Shown: positions 11,725 to 22,489, numbered from the stretch's first letter. The stretch: 48,269 nt of DNA from Welwitschia mirabilis (GCA_051453625.1 JBOZIK010000001.1:209275350-209323618); one strand, 5' to 3'. A program made the numbers and translations. Notes: generated by a model from the letters alone, not told the origin.

Positions 11725-11824
11725 TGTTAAGGTCGCAATGGCACCATAAAGGGCAGTAAATAGGATGTAATGAAAATTTTTAACTTCTCATAAATTACAA
11801 TTGACTAAGTCTAGAATAATACTT

Positions 11825-12186
11825 NNNNNNNNNNNNNNNNNNNNNNNNNNNNNNNNNNNNNNNNNNNNNNNNNNNNNNNNNNNNNNNNNNNNNNNNNNNN
11901 NNNNNNNNNNNNNNNNNNNNNNNNNNNNNNNNNNNNNNNNNNNNNNNNNNNNNNNNNNNNNNNNNNNNNNNNNNNNNNNNNNNNNNNNNNNNNNNNNNNN
12001 NNNNNNNNNNNNNNNNNNNNNNNNNNNNNNNNNNNNNNNNNNNNNNNNNNNNNNNNNNNNNNNNNNNNNNNNNNNNNNNNNNNNNNNNNNNNNNNNNNNN
12101 NNNNNNNNNNNNNNNNNNNNNNNNNNNNNNNNNNNNNNNNNNNNNNNNNNNNNNNNNNNNNNNNNNNNNNNNNNNNNNNNNNNNNN
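11825..12186. other. Assembly gap (362 N) with duplicated flanks
   Basis: The 78 bases before the gap (11747-11824) are repeated right after it (12187-12264) with one mismatch. The 5' LTR has this stretch once, so the gap is probably an unmerged contig overlap. Confidence 0.95.
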
Positions 12187-12431
12187 TAAAGGGCAGTAAA
12201 TAGGATGTAATGAAAATTTTTAACTTCTCATATATTACAATTGACTAAGTCTAGAATAATACTTAAGCAAACATTAGCTATACGAATCAAAACAAATGAG
12301 AAGATAAAACCAAGCAATAGAGTGCACCAAATTTTATAGTAATTCGACACTATGCCTACTCCACTCTCAGGGTATAACAATAGCTCTCAACCTCTTGGTT
12401 CCCTTAGTCTCTTCAAGCAACTGTACAAAAC

Positions 12432-12531
12432 NNNNNNNNNNNNNNNNNNNNNNNNNNNNNNNNNNNNNNNNNNNNNNNNNNNNNNNNNNNNNNNNNNNNN
12501 NNNNNNNNNNNNNNNNNNNNNNNNNNNNNNN
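12432..12531. other. Assembly gap (100 N) with duplicated flanks
   Basis: The 44 bases before the gap (12388-12431) recur directly after it (12532-12575) with three mismatches. The 5' LTR has the stretch once. Confidence 0.95.
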
Positions 12532-13052
12532 CAACCTCTTGGGTCCCTTCGTCTCTTCAAGCAACTGTACAACACCCTTATCTCCATGGTTACCAACACT
12601 TATAGGGCCCATCTCTTAAGGGACTTAACAGCCCTACTCATTCATAAGCGTTCAATGAATCAGTAATGGAATATTCTAATGATATGTGTGCCTTATCATG
12701 CATTAAGCATTAGTGATATCTTACAGCAACTTAGCAAGGGAAAGATGGCTCAATCACATACAACAGAACAACAGCTCTTTCAAAGATAAAATAGTTTGGA
12801 ACAATACAAAAATGTCATATATTTTTGACAATGACTCATGGATATTTATAGTCACACTAGAAATATAGCTGTTGGAAGATCGTATAGTTTGCCAAGAGAA
12901 TATCTGAGTTGTTTGCAGCTTCGTTTACTCATTGCAACATTCACAAGATTCAAATTGCCATTCCAACATCTGCCAACTTGGACATCACATTCTCAAAATT
13001 CAGATATCTTGATTTTAATATCCAATTTCTATCAAAACCAACAAGGGTTCAG

Positions 13053-13200
13053 GACGTCCCCGTTTCACAAGGCAAATGTCCCTCTATTTCTACACCGAAC
13101 TTAGGCTAGATGTCCCAGTTTCATAGTGCAGACGCACCCATACTTGCAGACCGAACTCAGGCCAAACGTCCTAGTTTCACAAGGCAGACATTTTGGTATA
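13053..13200. repeat. 56-bp tandem repeat in 3' LTR of element A
   Basis: About 2.6 units starting at 13053, 13109 and 13165. Each unit begins with GACGTCC- or GATGTCCC-like sequence followed by (A/C)GTTTCA.A..GCA(G/A)A and, later, CCGAACT.AGGC. The 5' LTR has the equivalent array at 21648-21800. Confidence 0.85.
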
Positions 13201-13373
13201 TTGTGCCATCAGATTTCTTAGTTTGTTCAGTTTCAATCACTCTGCTTAGTTTCAACAACCTCCTCCCGTTATAGGTAGCCTCCTAGTATTGTTCCATGTC
13301 CAAATTACTTGGCAGGAGCCCAAGATTGGTCACTTTGGATAAAGAATCATCACTAAAACTCATTTCTCCAACA

Positions 13374-13387
13374 ATCTCTCCTTTTTC
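13374..13387 (-). promoter_or_regulatory. Polypurine tract of element A
   Basis: Read on the minus strand GAAAAAGGAGAGAT, immediately before the TGTTGG start of the 3' LTR. This is the expected place and composition of the plus-strand primer in reverse transcription. Confidence 0.85.
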
Positions 13388-14277
13388 AATGATGACAACT
13401 CATTTAGTTGCTTGATGAAGGGAACATCAATGAGTGAATTGCTAGTTACTCCCCTTGAATTTGTGCTCCAGTTATAGAATGTCAAATGAGATCAGAAGAT
13501 CCTACACACAATACACTAAACATGAGATGTTCTTGCAATATCTCATCAAGAAGTTGGCCCATGTTTGGAAATGGTTTCTAGTAATTCAACTTATTCAAAG
13601 AAAAAGCCTTTGTTCAAATTAAACATTTCTAGATATCAACCCGGTACATTGTTGTATAACCTTTGGAGTTCAGAGAGTAGTATATTGGAATTACATCAGT
13701 ATTAAGCCTAGCGAATATACGTGAAACTAGCATATTGTGAAAATCTCATTAACATTAGAAAAGATACTTGTGTTACACAAAAATTGTCAATCCAATTTTG
13801 TTCGAAAAGAATGTAGTATTATCAAGTCTTGAGCTAATAACTATATCAATTAGGGAGCATATAAGCCAAGTAGGCACAAATATTGAAGCATGCTAAAGTA
13901 GATATATTGTTCATTTGTTAATAAAGAGAGAAATACATCAAATTGAAGTGCAAAAGATCATAAAATTATAGTCGTACTTATAGATAATCCAATTGAGCAC
14001 ATTTTATAAAAAGAAACACCATTTGATCAGTCAAGTTAATAAGCACACAAACTAAGCACCGAGGTTAGTAAACACGAATTGAGCACCACTTATTCTTCCC
14101 CTTTATCATCTTTGAAAAATGGTATAAGGGACCAATTAGATGAGACTGATAAAAGAGAGTGTATATTATTACAAAAAAGAGGAGAAAGTATTATAAGAAA
14201 TGGGCATGACATCCATTGAGTACAAAAAGGCAAAAGTACAAATAGATAACATGGAGAACGCGATCACAAAAGATATC
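13388..14277 (-). other. Non-coding 3' internal region of element A
   Basis: About 890 bp between the end of the extra ORF and the polypurine tract. AT-rich, with no coding similarity seen on either strand. Confidence 0.6.
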
Positions 14278-15420
14278 TAATTGGAAGAATCATCATGCTT
14301 AGCGGCTGCAAGCTGCTCTTGCTGCTTTTCCTCTTCATTTGATCAAGGCAGAATTTCAATCCCATCTACTGAAAGCCCAAATACAATTCTCTCTACTTTC
14401 CTATGAACCTTTTCTACAGTGTTTTGAGCTCTGACTGCAATGTCTCTCACATCTAGGATGGCCTTCATAAGATCCTAATTAGTCACAGGCCTTGAACTTG
14501 TACTTGTTCATTCTTCTGTACATTTCTTCTTCTGGGGAGGAGGAGTAAGTGTCTCAATCTCAGCAAATACATTCATTTTCTTGAGTGAAAAAGCCCAAGT
14601 GGTTTGGGTACTTTTACTAATTCCTCATTTTTGTCCGAAACAAACTGATGATTTTTTAATGAAGCTAAAATTAGCCCCCCAAATGGCAAACTTGTATCAG
14701 TAGCCATAAGAAACTGAGTAATGTAAAATATGATAAACTAACAAAGATTAATTTTCACTTTGGTACTAAGACAAAATACGATATGTGCACATAGCAATGA
14801 TACTTCATCCTTATGCCCCAATTTTGTGTGTAGAAGTCTAAAAAGGGACCCTATAAAATGGTTTTAGTTGGTCAATTGGAATATTCCCCCTACAAATAAT
14901 ATTTTTGCCACACAATTGTTTTGTAAGGGTTTCTTTGGAAACTGCTTTTGCTAATGAACTTGCACTAGAAATTTCTCTAAATAAGCCTTCATTTGAATGG
15001 CCAATAACCAGAGAAATTACCTCTAAATCTATCTCTGCTAGTCTACCAAACACTTTTATAGAAATCTTCCATTCCTCGAGATTGAAAGTAGCATTACAAT
15101 AAAATAAATGTACCATTCTGACTAAAGCTTTGGTGTCTAGATCCAAGACATACATTCATCCTTGTTTTTCAAATTTGGAAACAGTCCTCACTTCATATCT
15201 GAAGGATTTACAATCTAGCTTTTGTTCTAGAGCGATGGGCTTCTTCGAAAAGCAACTAAACTAGATTTTCCTATGTTCTAGAGACATGAACCCATCTTTG
15301 TTTGAGGCAAGCTCCTTTCCTTTCTTGAAGGCAGCAAGCTTGGTTCTAGCACTAGTAATGGGTAGAAGGTGGCATAGGAGGTAGATGGAGGAAAGTCAAA
15401 GAAGCACAGTGAAATTCACT
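14278..15420 (-). pseudogene. Extra ORF after pol in element A (env-like / putative plant transposon protein family)
   Basis: Minus-strand coding remnant, about 380 codons, downstream of pol and upstream of the polypurine tract. The longest clean piece is 15155-14838 (105 codons). Order of motifs: FRYEVRTVSKFEKQG, then VRMVHLFYCNATFNLEEWKI, then GLFREISSASSLAK, then GNIPIDQLKPFYRV, then after a frameshift GHKDEVSLLCAHIVFCLSTK and TSLPFGGLI. A polar, Gln/Lys/Glu-rich tail with coiled-coil character (VRAQNTVEKVHRKVERIVFG) ends in a stop at 14278-14280. This order is that of the plant 'putative transposon protein' domain found as a third ORF in some retroelements. The role is unknown; 'env-like' is by position only, and I see no clear signal peptide. 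Two frame changes and several stops break it. Confidence 0.7.
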
Positions 15421-15802
15421 AAGAATGGTTGAAAATGACAGCTTGTGGGGTTTAAAAATAATAAAGAAAGCGAGGTGTCCACTGTTATTTACATCCACAT
15501 GATAAAGCAGATGTCCGAGTTCGAGACAGTAGACATTCGGGTTGTAAACATAGATTTTTGCAAAAGAAAAGTGGCAAACGTCCGAGTTTTAATGACAGGA
15601 CACCCAGGATCAAGACCATGCAAAATTTAGCTTAGAAAAAAAAAAGGCAGAATTTTGGCAGAAGCTAATCTAGACAAGTGAATTTGACATTTTCAGGAGG
15701 ATAAAAAGTTTAGAACCACATATTGAGACAAATGAGTCAAGTATTCAAGTTAGTTAGGATTCTTGACTTATGTGATCAATTTCAATGAAGACAAAAGTAG
15801 CT
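15421..15802 (-). other. Spacer between pol and the extra ORF of element A
   Basis: About 380 bp without coding similarity. It holds several copies of a GTCCGAGTT-like motif (about 15510-15590) that resembles the units of the LTR tandem repeat. Confidence 0.5.
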
Positions 15803-17420
15803 TCAATTAAGAAAAGTTTGAAAATTTTGAGCTATATCGGGACAAGCCCCTATCCCTAGATTCTTTCTAAAATAGACAAATGTCCCTTCGCTTAAACTAT
15901 TTGTCATAATGTCAGTGATTTGATCATTCATTGAAATATACTCTAATGAGATCGCTTGACATTGAAGTTGTTCACAAATGAAATGATGTGTAATGTCAAT
16001 AAGTTTAGTTTTGAAGTATTGGACAGGATTTGTAGTGATGTTAATGGAACAAGTGTTATCACAATAGAGTCTGACTATGTCTACTTTTCCACCAAATTCC
16101 ACCATCATATGTTTCATCCATAACAATTGTGCACAACAAGCACCTGCAGCAACATACTAAGCTTCAACTATGGATAAGGATGTGGTGTTTTGCTTCCTGA
16201 TTAGCCAAAAAACTAGACAATTACCCATATAGAAGCAAGCTCCACTACTACTCTTCCTGTCGTCTGTACATCCAGTCTAATCTGTGTCACTATAACCCAC
16301 AAGATCAAGTGTGATGTCATAAGGATAAGCTATCTCAAGATTCTCTTAGCACATCTCAAATATAATTCTCTAAGGTCTAATTGATATCTACCACAAATCT
16401 CAACACTATGAGCTATGTCAATGTCAAGTCTACTTGCAGTGACACATAACAGGCCATCACTAAATCCTCTATATAGTTTCTGATCTACCTTTTTGCCTAA
16501 TTCATCTTTACTAATTTTAGTGTTGGTTGATAAGGAGTCTAAAAATTCTTGGAATTGGCCATCTCATACTTAGTTAAGACTTCTTGGATGTATTTGGATT
16601 GATTTATGAATACTCCATCTCAAAGTTGTTTAATTTGAAGTCTTAAAAAGAAGTTTAGCTTACCAACTAAACGCATTTCAAATTCATTTTGCATAACTTC
16701 GGCAAAATCCTAAGAAAAGGAATCCCTTGTTAACCCAAACAATATGTCATCTACGTAAATTTGAACAATCAGAATATCTTGGTTTTCATGTCTTATAAAC
16801 AAAGTTGGATCTGCATTTCCCTTAGAAAAGCCATTTTAAACTGAAAAGGAATTTAATCTTTCAAACCAAGCTCTTGGAGCTTGTTTCAGACCATATAAAT
16901 CCTTGTTAAATTTATAAACATGATCAGGAAATTTGGGATCAACAAAACTAAGGGGTTGAGCAATGTATACTTCTTCATTAATATAGCCATTAAGGAAAGC
17001 ACTCTTTGACATCCATCTGGTATAATCTAATTTTGTGAAAGCATGCAAAAGCTAGTAACACTCTTATAACTTCAAGTCTCGCAATAGGAGAATAAGTTTT
17101 ATTGTAGCCTAATCCTTCTTTCTGAATACAACGTTGTGCTACCAATTTAGCCTTGTTTTGGATGATGTTGTGATTTTTGTCTTTCTTATTTTTAAACACC
17201 CATTTCCTTCCTATGATGTGTTTCCCTTTGGGAGCAAGGACTAAGTTCCATACTTTGTTATGTTATTGCAAAGTAAATATCCAAGCTTCGTCATGTTCTC
17301 CTTCTTGGAACATCTTGGGTTCTAGAAAAGATACGAAACATAAAAAACTATGGTTTATGTGTTTTTTGTTTCTCGTAGTTGTCACCTCTTATGGATTACT
17401 CAAGATATTCTGTTGAGGAT
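15803..17420 (-). pseudogene. Element A reverse transcriptase and RNase H
   Basis: Minus-strand copia RT/RNase H. In order: HDEAWIFTLQ and KWVFKNKKDK (about 17300-17170), KAKLVAQRCIQKEGLGYNKT, then a frameshift, then FLNGYINEEVYIAQP, DLYGLKQAPRAWFERLN (17048-16836), and the catalytic YVDDILFG at about 16760-16740, which is intact. RNase H follows; its end is clear at 16126-15803 with DNTCSINI and IDITHHFICEQL. Stops and frameshifts are scattered throughout, so no functional enzyme is made. Similarity ends with a leucine- and glycine-containing RKNLGIG motif typical of the copia pol C-terminus. Confidence 0.9.
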
Positions 17421-17539
17421 GACCTCTCTTTGTCCTAAGAGAGAGAGATGAGCATTTTTTTGTGTTATGTACTTCATTTAATTTTGATGTTTATGGTTCA
17501 TCATGAATTTTGGGCATAGACATTTGAACCATTATTGCA

Positions 17540-17845
17540 AGACTCTTCGGTTCACAGGGAGTACTCTCCAAGCCCCGGGATTTTTGGAATTCGCGAGTCG
17601 GATGGGCAAAAGCTCACCGGGTCCAAGTCAGCTACCAAAACTCGCGAGTCTCTACGAGTCTTGCCGAGTCTTGGCGAGTTTTGGCCGGTCTTGACAAGTT
17701 CTAGCGAGTCTCAATGAGTTTCTACATGAAACTCTCTAGCGACTCTTTTTGACCCCCAAATCTATGCCGAGTTGGCTCCCGAGTCGAGCCGAGTCACGAG
17801 TCTTTTTGCCTAGCCAAGTCGGATGGCGAATCTAAGACTTACAAC
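17540..17845. repeat. CGAGTC-rich repeat inserted in element A pol
   Basis: About 300 bp with roughly ten GAGTC/GACTC cores, mostly as CGAGTC with a variable partner, and a much higher GC content than the surroundings. It separates the integrase and RT parts of element A, where no such sequence belongs. The ends look loosely inverted: ttgcaagactc on the left, and ttgtaagtctta when the right end is read in reverse complement. A related stretch occurs at 47842-47910. It looks like an inserted repeat or small DNA transposon, but the type is not settled. Confidence 0.65.
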
Positions 17846-17849
17846 AATG

Positions 17850-18740
17850 ATTTCAACAATGTCATCATCATCTGTTCTTTTGATCCACACATATTTTGAT
17901 TTGCATCATCTATTTTCACATGGAAAGATTCTTCTACTCTGCATGGTCTTTTGTTGTAAACTCTATAAGCTTTGCTGGTTATAAAGTAACCCAAAAACAT
18001 CCCATTATTTTCCTTGGATTCAAATTTACTTCTTGGTCCTTTAATTTTAATAATTGAACATTTGCTACCAAAAACTTTGAAGTAACCTACCGTAGGTTTC
18101 TACTCATTACACAATTTGTATGAAGTTTTGTTAGTTCTGGATCACAAAAAGACTCTATTGCTTATGTAATAAGCAGCCTTAACAGCTTCAACCCAAAAGT
18201 GTTGTGGTAAGGATTGTTCATATAGCATTGTTCTTGCTATCTCAATAAGAACTCTATTCTTCCATTTTGCTACGCCATTTTGTTGAGGGGTTCTAGAAGC
18301 AAAGAGTTGATGAAAAATATCGTTTGCATCACAATGTTTCTCAAATTTGTCATTCACAAACTCTCCTCTATTAGAATGAATTCTCTTACAAGTTTTCACA
18401 AACATTTTAAAGGCCTCATCTTTGTTTGGCAAAAATGACACCCAACAATATCTTAAAAAATCATCAACCATTATTAGGAAATATTTTTTTACCTCTTATA
18501 CTTCTAATTCGAGTTAGACCTACCAAGTCCATGTGCATCAAATCTAATGGTTTAATAGATGTTGTACATCTCTTATTCTTGAAGACTAAGCAGGTAAGTT
18601 TTCCTTTAACACGTGAATCAAAAACCTTACCTTAAGCCACGTTGAGTTGGGGCATTCGTCTTACTACTTCTTTGGTGGAAATGTTTTTTAAGTCGTTGAG
18701 ATTCATGGGGCCTAGCCTCTTATGCCAAAGGTTGACATCT
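17850..18740 (-). pseudogene. Element A integrase
   Basis: Minus-strand copia integrase with its N-terminal zinc-binding region (LWHKRLGPMNLNDLKN, about 18730-18680, the second His changed to Pro) and catalytic core. The best-preserved part is 18471-18142: MVDDFLRYCWV, SNRGEFVNDKFEKHCDAN, ASRTPQQNGVAKWKNR, HFWVEAVKAAYYISNR. The DD-35-E pattern is present except that the usual final ER is KW. The C-terminal GKQ/GY region reads down to about 17870 (KGPRSKFE, GMFLGYF). Confidence 0.88.
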
Positions 18741-18847
18741 TCTTTGTTGGCCAAATAACATTTTTTACCAATTCTTTCATCACTTCCTAGCACACACATA
18801 CACTTAAATCTACTATTGGTGAGAGTGATGTTATTGGTGGTAGCATT

Positions 18848-19118
18848 TCAAACTATACACTTATCTTGATAAAAGGAAACAACATTACCTCTATCACAAA
18901 TATGAGATATACTAAGAAGATTATGTTTTAGCCCATCTACAAGATATAAATCATTGATAGCTGGATGGTGTTTGTTGGCTGCAATTGCTCCTTTACCAAG
19001 TATATGTCCCTTACTATTATCTCCAAATGTCACCTTACCACCCTCATATTCTGGGAATGAGGTGTGTAAGTTTCTATCTCCAGCCATGTGCCTCGAACCA
19101 CCACTATGTAGATACCAT
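18848..19118 (-). pseudogene. Element A protease and pre-integrase region
   Basis: Minus strand. The aspartic protease active site reads KWYLHSGGSRHMAGDR where WYLDSGCSRHMTG is usual, so the catalytic Asp has become His by a single base change (GAT to CAT at about 19106). It continues cleanly as GGKVTFGDNSKGHILGKG and DLYLVDGLKHNLLSISHICD, a standard copia pattern. The loss of the aspartate alone would stop polyprotein cleavage. Confidence 0.88.
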
Positions 19119-19279
19119 TTGGTTTCTCTTTGGCCCTAAAGGCTACATGAGCAAATAATGATGCACTGGTAATTTTTTTAACCCATTGCAAGTTGTCCTT
19201 GCCATGTCATTGGTTGAATGGTTTCCTTATGAATCTTACAATGTCATTAAATCTAAAATAAAATTACCTTTTATAGGGG

Positions 19280-20840
19280 TAAGAAAACTAGATGTGACCA
19301 TATTTGTTGCAATAGTGACACCTTAAACATATTTTTACCAAATGATTGATCTTTGACATTAGGACCAAAAATATTGAAATGTTGGTGTCATATTAAAGCT
19401 GCCTATTCCCAATTTATCATGTGGATTTCGTCCTATGCCCAACAATTTGTTTAAATTATCTCTTCCTTGCATTAAGCGGTTTGCTATAATATTTACATCT
19501 TGAAATTCTCTTGTAAAAGAATCTAATTTGTTGTTCATTTCTCTTAATTTGCTTTGTAGGTCATCTATAGATTTCTTAGACATAACATTTTTCTTACCTA
19601 GATCTACGCTAAACATATATAGTTTTTCATAGGCATTTAGAAATTAATTGTATTCGAAATCTAAATCATCAGAATCTTGAAAATCATTTTCAGAAGATGT
19701 GTTCATTCTCCAAAAAAGAACTACTAGTGATAGAACAACATTGAGTTAGGGTACTTACCTTAGTTGCTATAGCAAGAAGCCTAAAGTCCACGACTACTTC
19801 TTTATCACTTGAGATAGCATCATCCGCTTCCAGGTCATTGTCCCAAGTTGCTTTCAGCACCTTTTTTTCCCTTTTCCTTGTGTCCTTTTATCCTTTTTCT
19901 TATTTGCGCATTCTAAAGCCAGCCACATGCCCAAAACACTTACATTTATAACATTGCATAGATAAAGAAGAACTCTTATGCTTATCACTTCCACATTTGC
20001 TTGGTCTCTTTGCAATCTTTCCTTCTCTCTTTTTTCTGAGGAATCTTTTGAATCTTGTTAAGAACCAAGATCTTCATCTTCTTCATCATCACATGAAGGT
20101 TCTTCATATTCTTCTTCACAGGCCCTGAGTACTATGCTTCTCTTTTAAGTGCTTCATCTTCAGGTAGAACAATAGCTTCATATGCTATTAATGAGCCTTT
20201 TAACTCCTCCACTTTCATTCAGTCAGGATCTTTGCTCTCTTTAATGGTTGTAATCTTTGGTCTGAATTTTGGCGTTAAGCTTCTAAGGATTTTGCAAACC
20301 ACTTTGCTCTCAGGGACTCTTTCTCGAAGTCCCCACATACTATTAACTATGTTACTAACTTTGGTTGTATACTCTGCCACTTATTCCGATTCTTCCATTT
20401 TGATGTTCTCGGACTTGGTGGCAAGTAGTTACAACTTTGTATTATTGACCATGTTTCTACCTTTGTGTGCAATTGTGAGGGCTTCTGCCATATCTTTTGT
20501 TGTTGCATATTGTACCACTCAATCATATTCTTCATTTGATATGCACAAATGATTGTGTCCATTGCTTGTGCATTGATTTAAGCCTTCCACTTGTCATCTG
20601 GATCCTAGCTACTTACTTGGCTTCAGGGAAATGTTACCATCATTGTCTACTATAGTTGGAAGTTGGTAACCTCTCAAGACCATTTCCCAAATATCTGGAT
20701 CACCGAAAGTCATAAAGATTGCCATTTTTCACTTCCAGTGAGCATAATTTATACTAGTGAAAAATGGAGGCCTTGTAACTGCCTATCCTTCTGGATACCC
20801 TAGGTAGCTGGAAGATGCAATTATCTTCTAGACCTGTAAC
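19280..20840 (-). pseudogene. Element A gag
   Basis: Minus-strand gag of the copia UBN2 type. The N-terminus is recognisable near 20780-20690 (PPFFTSINYAHWK, then FGDPDIWEMVLRGYQLP), the middle near 20330-20260 (KILRSLTPKFRPKITTIKES), a first zinc knuckle at 19954-19912 (CYKCKCFGHVAGFRM, last Cys changed to Arg), a coiled-coil-like region with GRDNLNKLLG and NPHDKLGIGS (19616-19400), and a second zinc knuckle at 19321-19289 (CHYCNKYGHI then a stop). Two knuckles separated by this region are typical of Sirevirus-type elements. Many stops. Confidence 0.85.
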
Positions 20841-20870
20841 ACAAAAACACAAGTAGATCTAAAGCAACTA

Positions 20871-20885
20871 GGCTCTAGTACCAAT
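20871..20885 (-). promoter_or_regulatory. Primer-binding site of element A
   Basis: Minus strand ATTGGTACTAGAGCC directly after the LTR end. The standard copia site, complementary to initiator methionine tRNA, is TGGTATCAGAGC; two adjacent bases differ here. Confidence 0.85.
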
Positions 20886-21968
20886 TGCTAGGATCACAAT
20901 GGCACTATAGAAGGGTATGAATAGGGTGTAATGAAGATTTTAACTTCTTATAAATTACAATTGAGTAAGTCTAGAATAATACTTAAGCAAACAATAACTA
21001 TACAAATCAAACCAGAGGGAAAAATAAAATCAAGCAAAATCGTGCAACAAGTTTTATAGTGGTTTGACACTATGCATACTCCACTCTTAGGAAGCAACAA
21101 CAACTCTCAGGCTCCTGGTTCCTTTAGTCTCTTTAAGCAATCGTTCAACACCCTTATCTCAAGGTTTACCAACTCTTCCAAGGCCCTTCTCTCAAGGGAC
21201 TTAACAGCTTTTCATTTACGAGCATACAAGAAATTAGTAATGGAATATTCTAATGATATGTGTGCCTTATCATGCACTAAGCATCAGGGATATCTTGCAG
21301 CAACTTAGCAAGACAAAGATGTCCCAATCAGGTATAGCAGAACAATAGCTTTTTTAGAGATAGAATAGTTTGGAGTAGTGCAAAAACATCATATCTTTTT
21401 GACAGTGACTCATGGACATTTATAGTCACACTTGAAATGTAATTGTTAGAAACTCATACAGTGTGCCTTGGACTTTGATTGGTGTCCTAAGGGAATACCT
21501 AAGTTGTTTGCACCTTGGTTTGCTTAATGCAACATTCACAAGATTCAAATTTCCGCTCCAACATTTGCCACCTCTGACATCCCGTTCTCAAAATTTGGAC
21601 GTCTCAGTTTTAATATCTAGTTTATGTCAAAATCGAGAGGGGTCTCAGATGTCCGGTTTCACAAGGCAGACACCCTTATATTTCCAGACCGAACTCATGC
21701 CAGACATCAAGGATTCACAAGGGGAAATGTCCCAGTTTTGTAGACTAAACTCAGGTCGGACATCTCGGATTTATAAAGCAGACGTCCGAGTATATAGTGC
21801 CATCAGATTTCTTAGTTTATTCAATTTCAGTCACTCCGCTTAGCTTGAACAGCCTCCTCTAGTCTGTAGGTAGCCTCCTAGTATTGTTCTATGTCCAACT
21901 TATGTAGGAGGAGCTCTAGATTAATCACTTTGGACAAACAATCATCATTGGAACTTGTTTCTCCAACA
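20886..21968 (-). mobile_element. 5' LTR of element A
   Basis: 1083 bp without gaps. Starts TGTTGGAGAAAC at 21968 and ends CCTAGCA at 20886 on the minus strand. It pairs with 11725-13373, has the same 56-bp repeat array, and is bordered by ATATT outside and the primer-binding site inside. Confidence 0.92.
21648..21800. repeat. 56-bp tandem repeat in 5' LTR of element A
   Basis: Units start at about 21648, 21703 and 21759. They are more diverged than in the 3' LTR but keep the GA(T/C)GTCC...TTCACAA..GCAGAC order. Confidence 0.75.
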
Positions 21969-21973
21969 ATATT
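21969..21973. repeat. Right target-site duplication of element A (ATATT)
   Basis: Partner of ACATT at 11720-11724. Confidence 0.75.
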
Positions 21974-22480
21974 GTTCTTCACTAAGAAGACAAGCCTTTT
22001 GGTTTTGGACATCTACCAAGCTAGCAATAAGCGCCTTCAAATTTCTTGTCTTATTTCCAAAAGAAGTGATCTAAGATGTGATCAGAGGCCTTTAGGAAGG
22101 AATTAAAAAATTACACATACCTTTAATTCTTGAGCAAAAGATGCTTGAAGATCTTCCAATTGCATAGACAGATTTGGATTTCATCGAAATGAGGTTAGAG
22201 AGATGCCTCTTTCTCCTTTATCATCTTATAAACCATCCTCATGATGCAAAATGTATTTAGTCCAAAGGGCTAATCAAATTTCTCTTGTAGCCTTTTCCAC
22301 ATTCCAATAATTGTGATATCCTTTGAAAAATCTTAGAGGATTTTATTGCTAAAGGATATCTAACCAATAATGATAGTTTCCTATCCGGACTATTCTAGTA
22401 TGTATCATCATAGAGATTTCTGGTGTATTAAATAAATGCTATTTCAGTCTCTTTCTACATTTGCATCTCATTCATTAGGA
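21974..22480 (-). pseudogene. Copia element B gag (split off by element A)
   Basis: Minus-strand copia gag. About 22410-22380 reads GNYHYWLDIL (the N-terminal NY..W motif), then WKRLQEKFD and RMVYKMIKEKEASL..HFDEIQ near 22280-22170, matching the UBN2 gag order W..L...Y, L...MKEG.S...H...F. It ends at the target-site duplication of element A with VDVQNQKACLLSEEQ. The continuing zinc-knuckle and protease part is at 11719 and below on the far side of A. No LTR of B was found. Confidence 0.7.
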
Positions 22481-22489
22481 TTTGTCAAA

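Larger units (their letters stand above)
11725..13373 (-). mobile_element. 3' LTR of element A
   Basis: Matches the 5' LTR along its length. It starts (minus strand) TGTTGGAG at 13373, next to the polypurine tract, and ends TTAACA at 11725. Apparent length is 1649 bp, but two gaps sit between duplicated flanks (11747-11824 with 12187-12264; 12388-12431 with 12532-12575). Removing each gap plus one duplicate copy leaves about 1065 bp, close to the 1083 bp of the 5' LTR. Confidence 0.9.
11725..21968 (-). mobile_element. Copia element A: full-length Sirevirus-like Ty1/copia retrotransposon
   Basis: Complete but dead LTR retrotransposon on the minus strand, about 10.2 kb including gaps. Order from right to left: 5' LTR (starting TGTTGGAG, ending CTAGCA), primer-binding site, gag with zinc knuckle, coiled-coil region, second zinc knuckle, protease, integrase, RT/RNase H, an extra ORF after pol, polypurine tract, 3' LTR. 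Integrase before RT defines Ty1/copia. Long LTRs, a long gag with the GRDNLNKLLG..HDKLGIG motif, and an extra ORF after pol fit the Sirevirus (SIRE/Maximus) lineage. The LTRs differ by roughly 13-15% over the first 120 bases by eye, so the insertion is old. Confidence 0.9.

Noticed and set aside
12352-12666. Frames in the 3' LTR of element A
   Set aside because: They lie in LTR sequence and span an artefactual gap.
13388-14277. Possible second gene between the third ORF and the polypurine tract
   Set aside because: Short frames only on both strands and no motif; this is a normal 3' untranslated part of the element.
17503-17717. Plus-strand frames of 60-63 codons in the CGAGTC-rich repeat
   Set aside because: Low-complexity translation of a repeat, against the strand of the surrounding pol remnant.
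20232-20552. 106-codon plus-strand frame
   Set aside because: Antisense shadow of element A gag, whose UBN2 motifs read on the minus strand.
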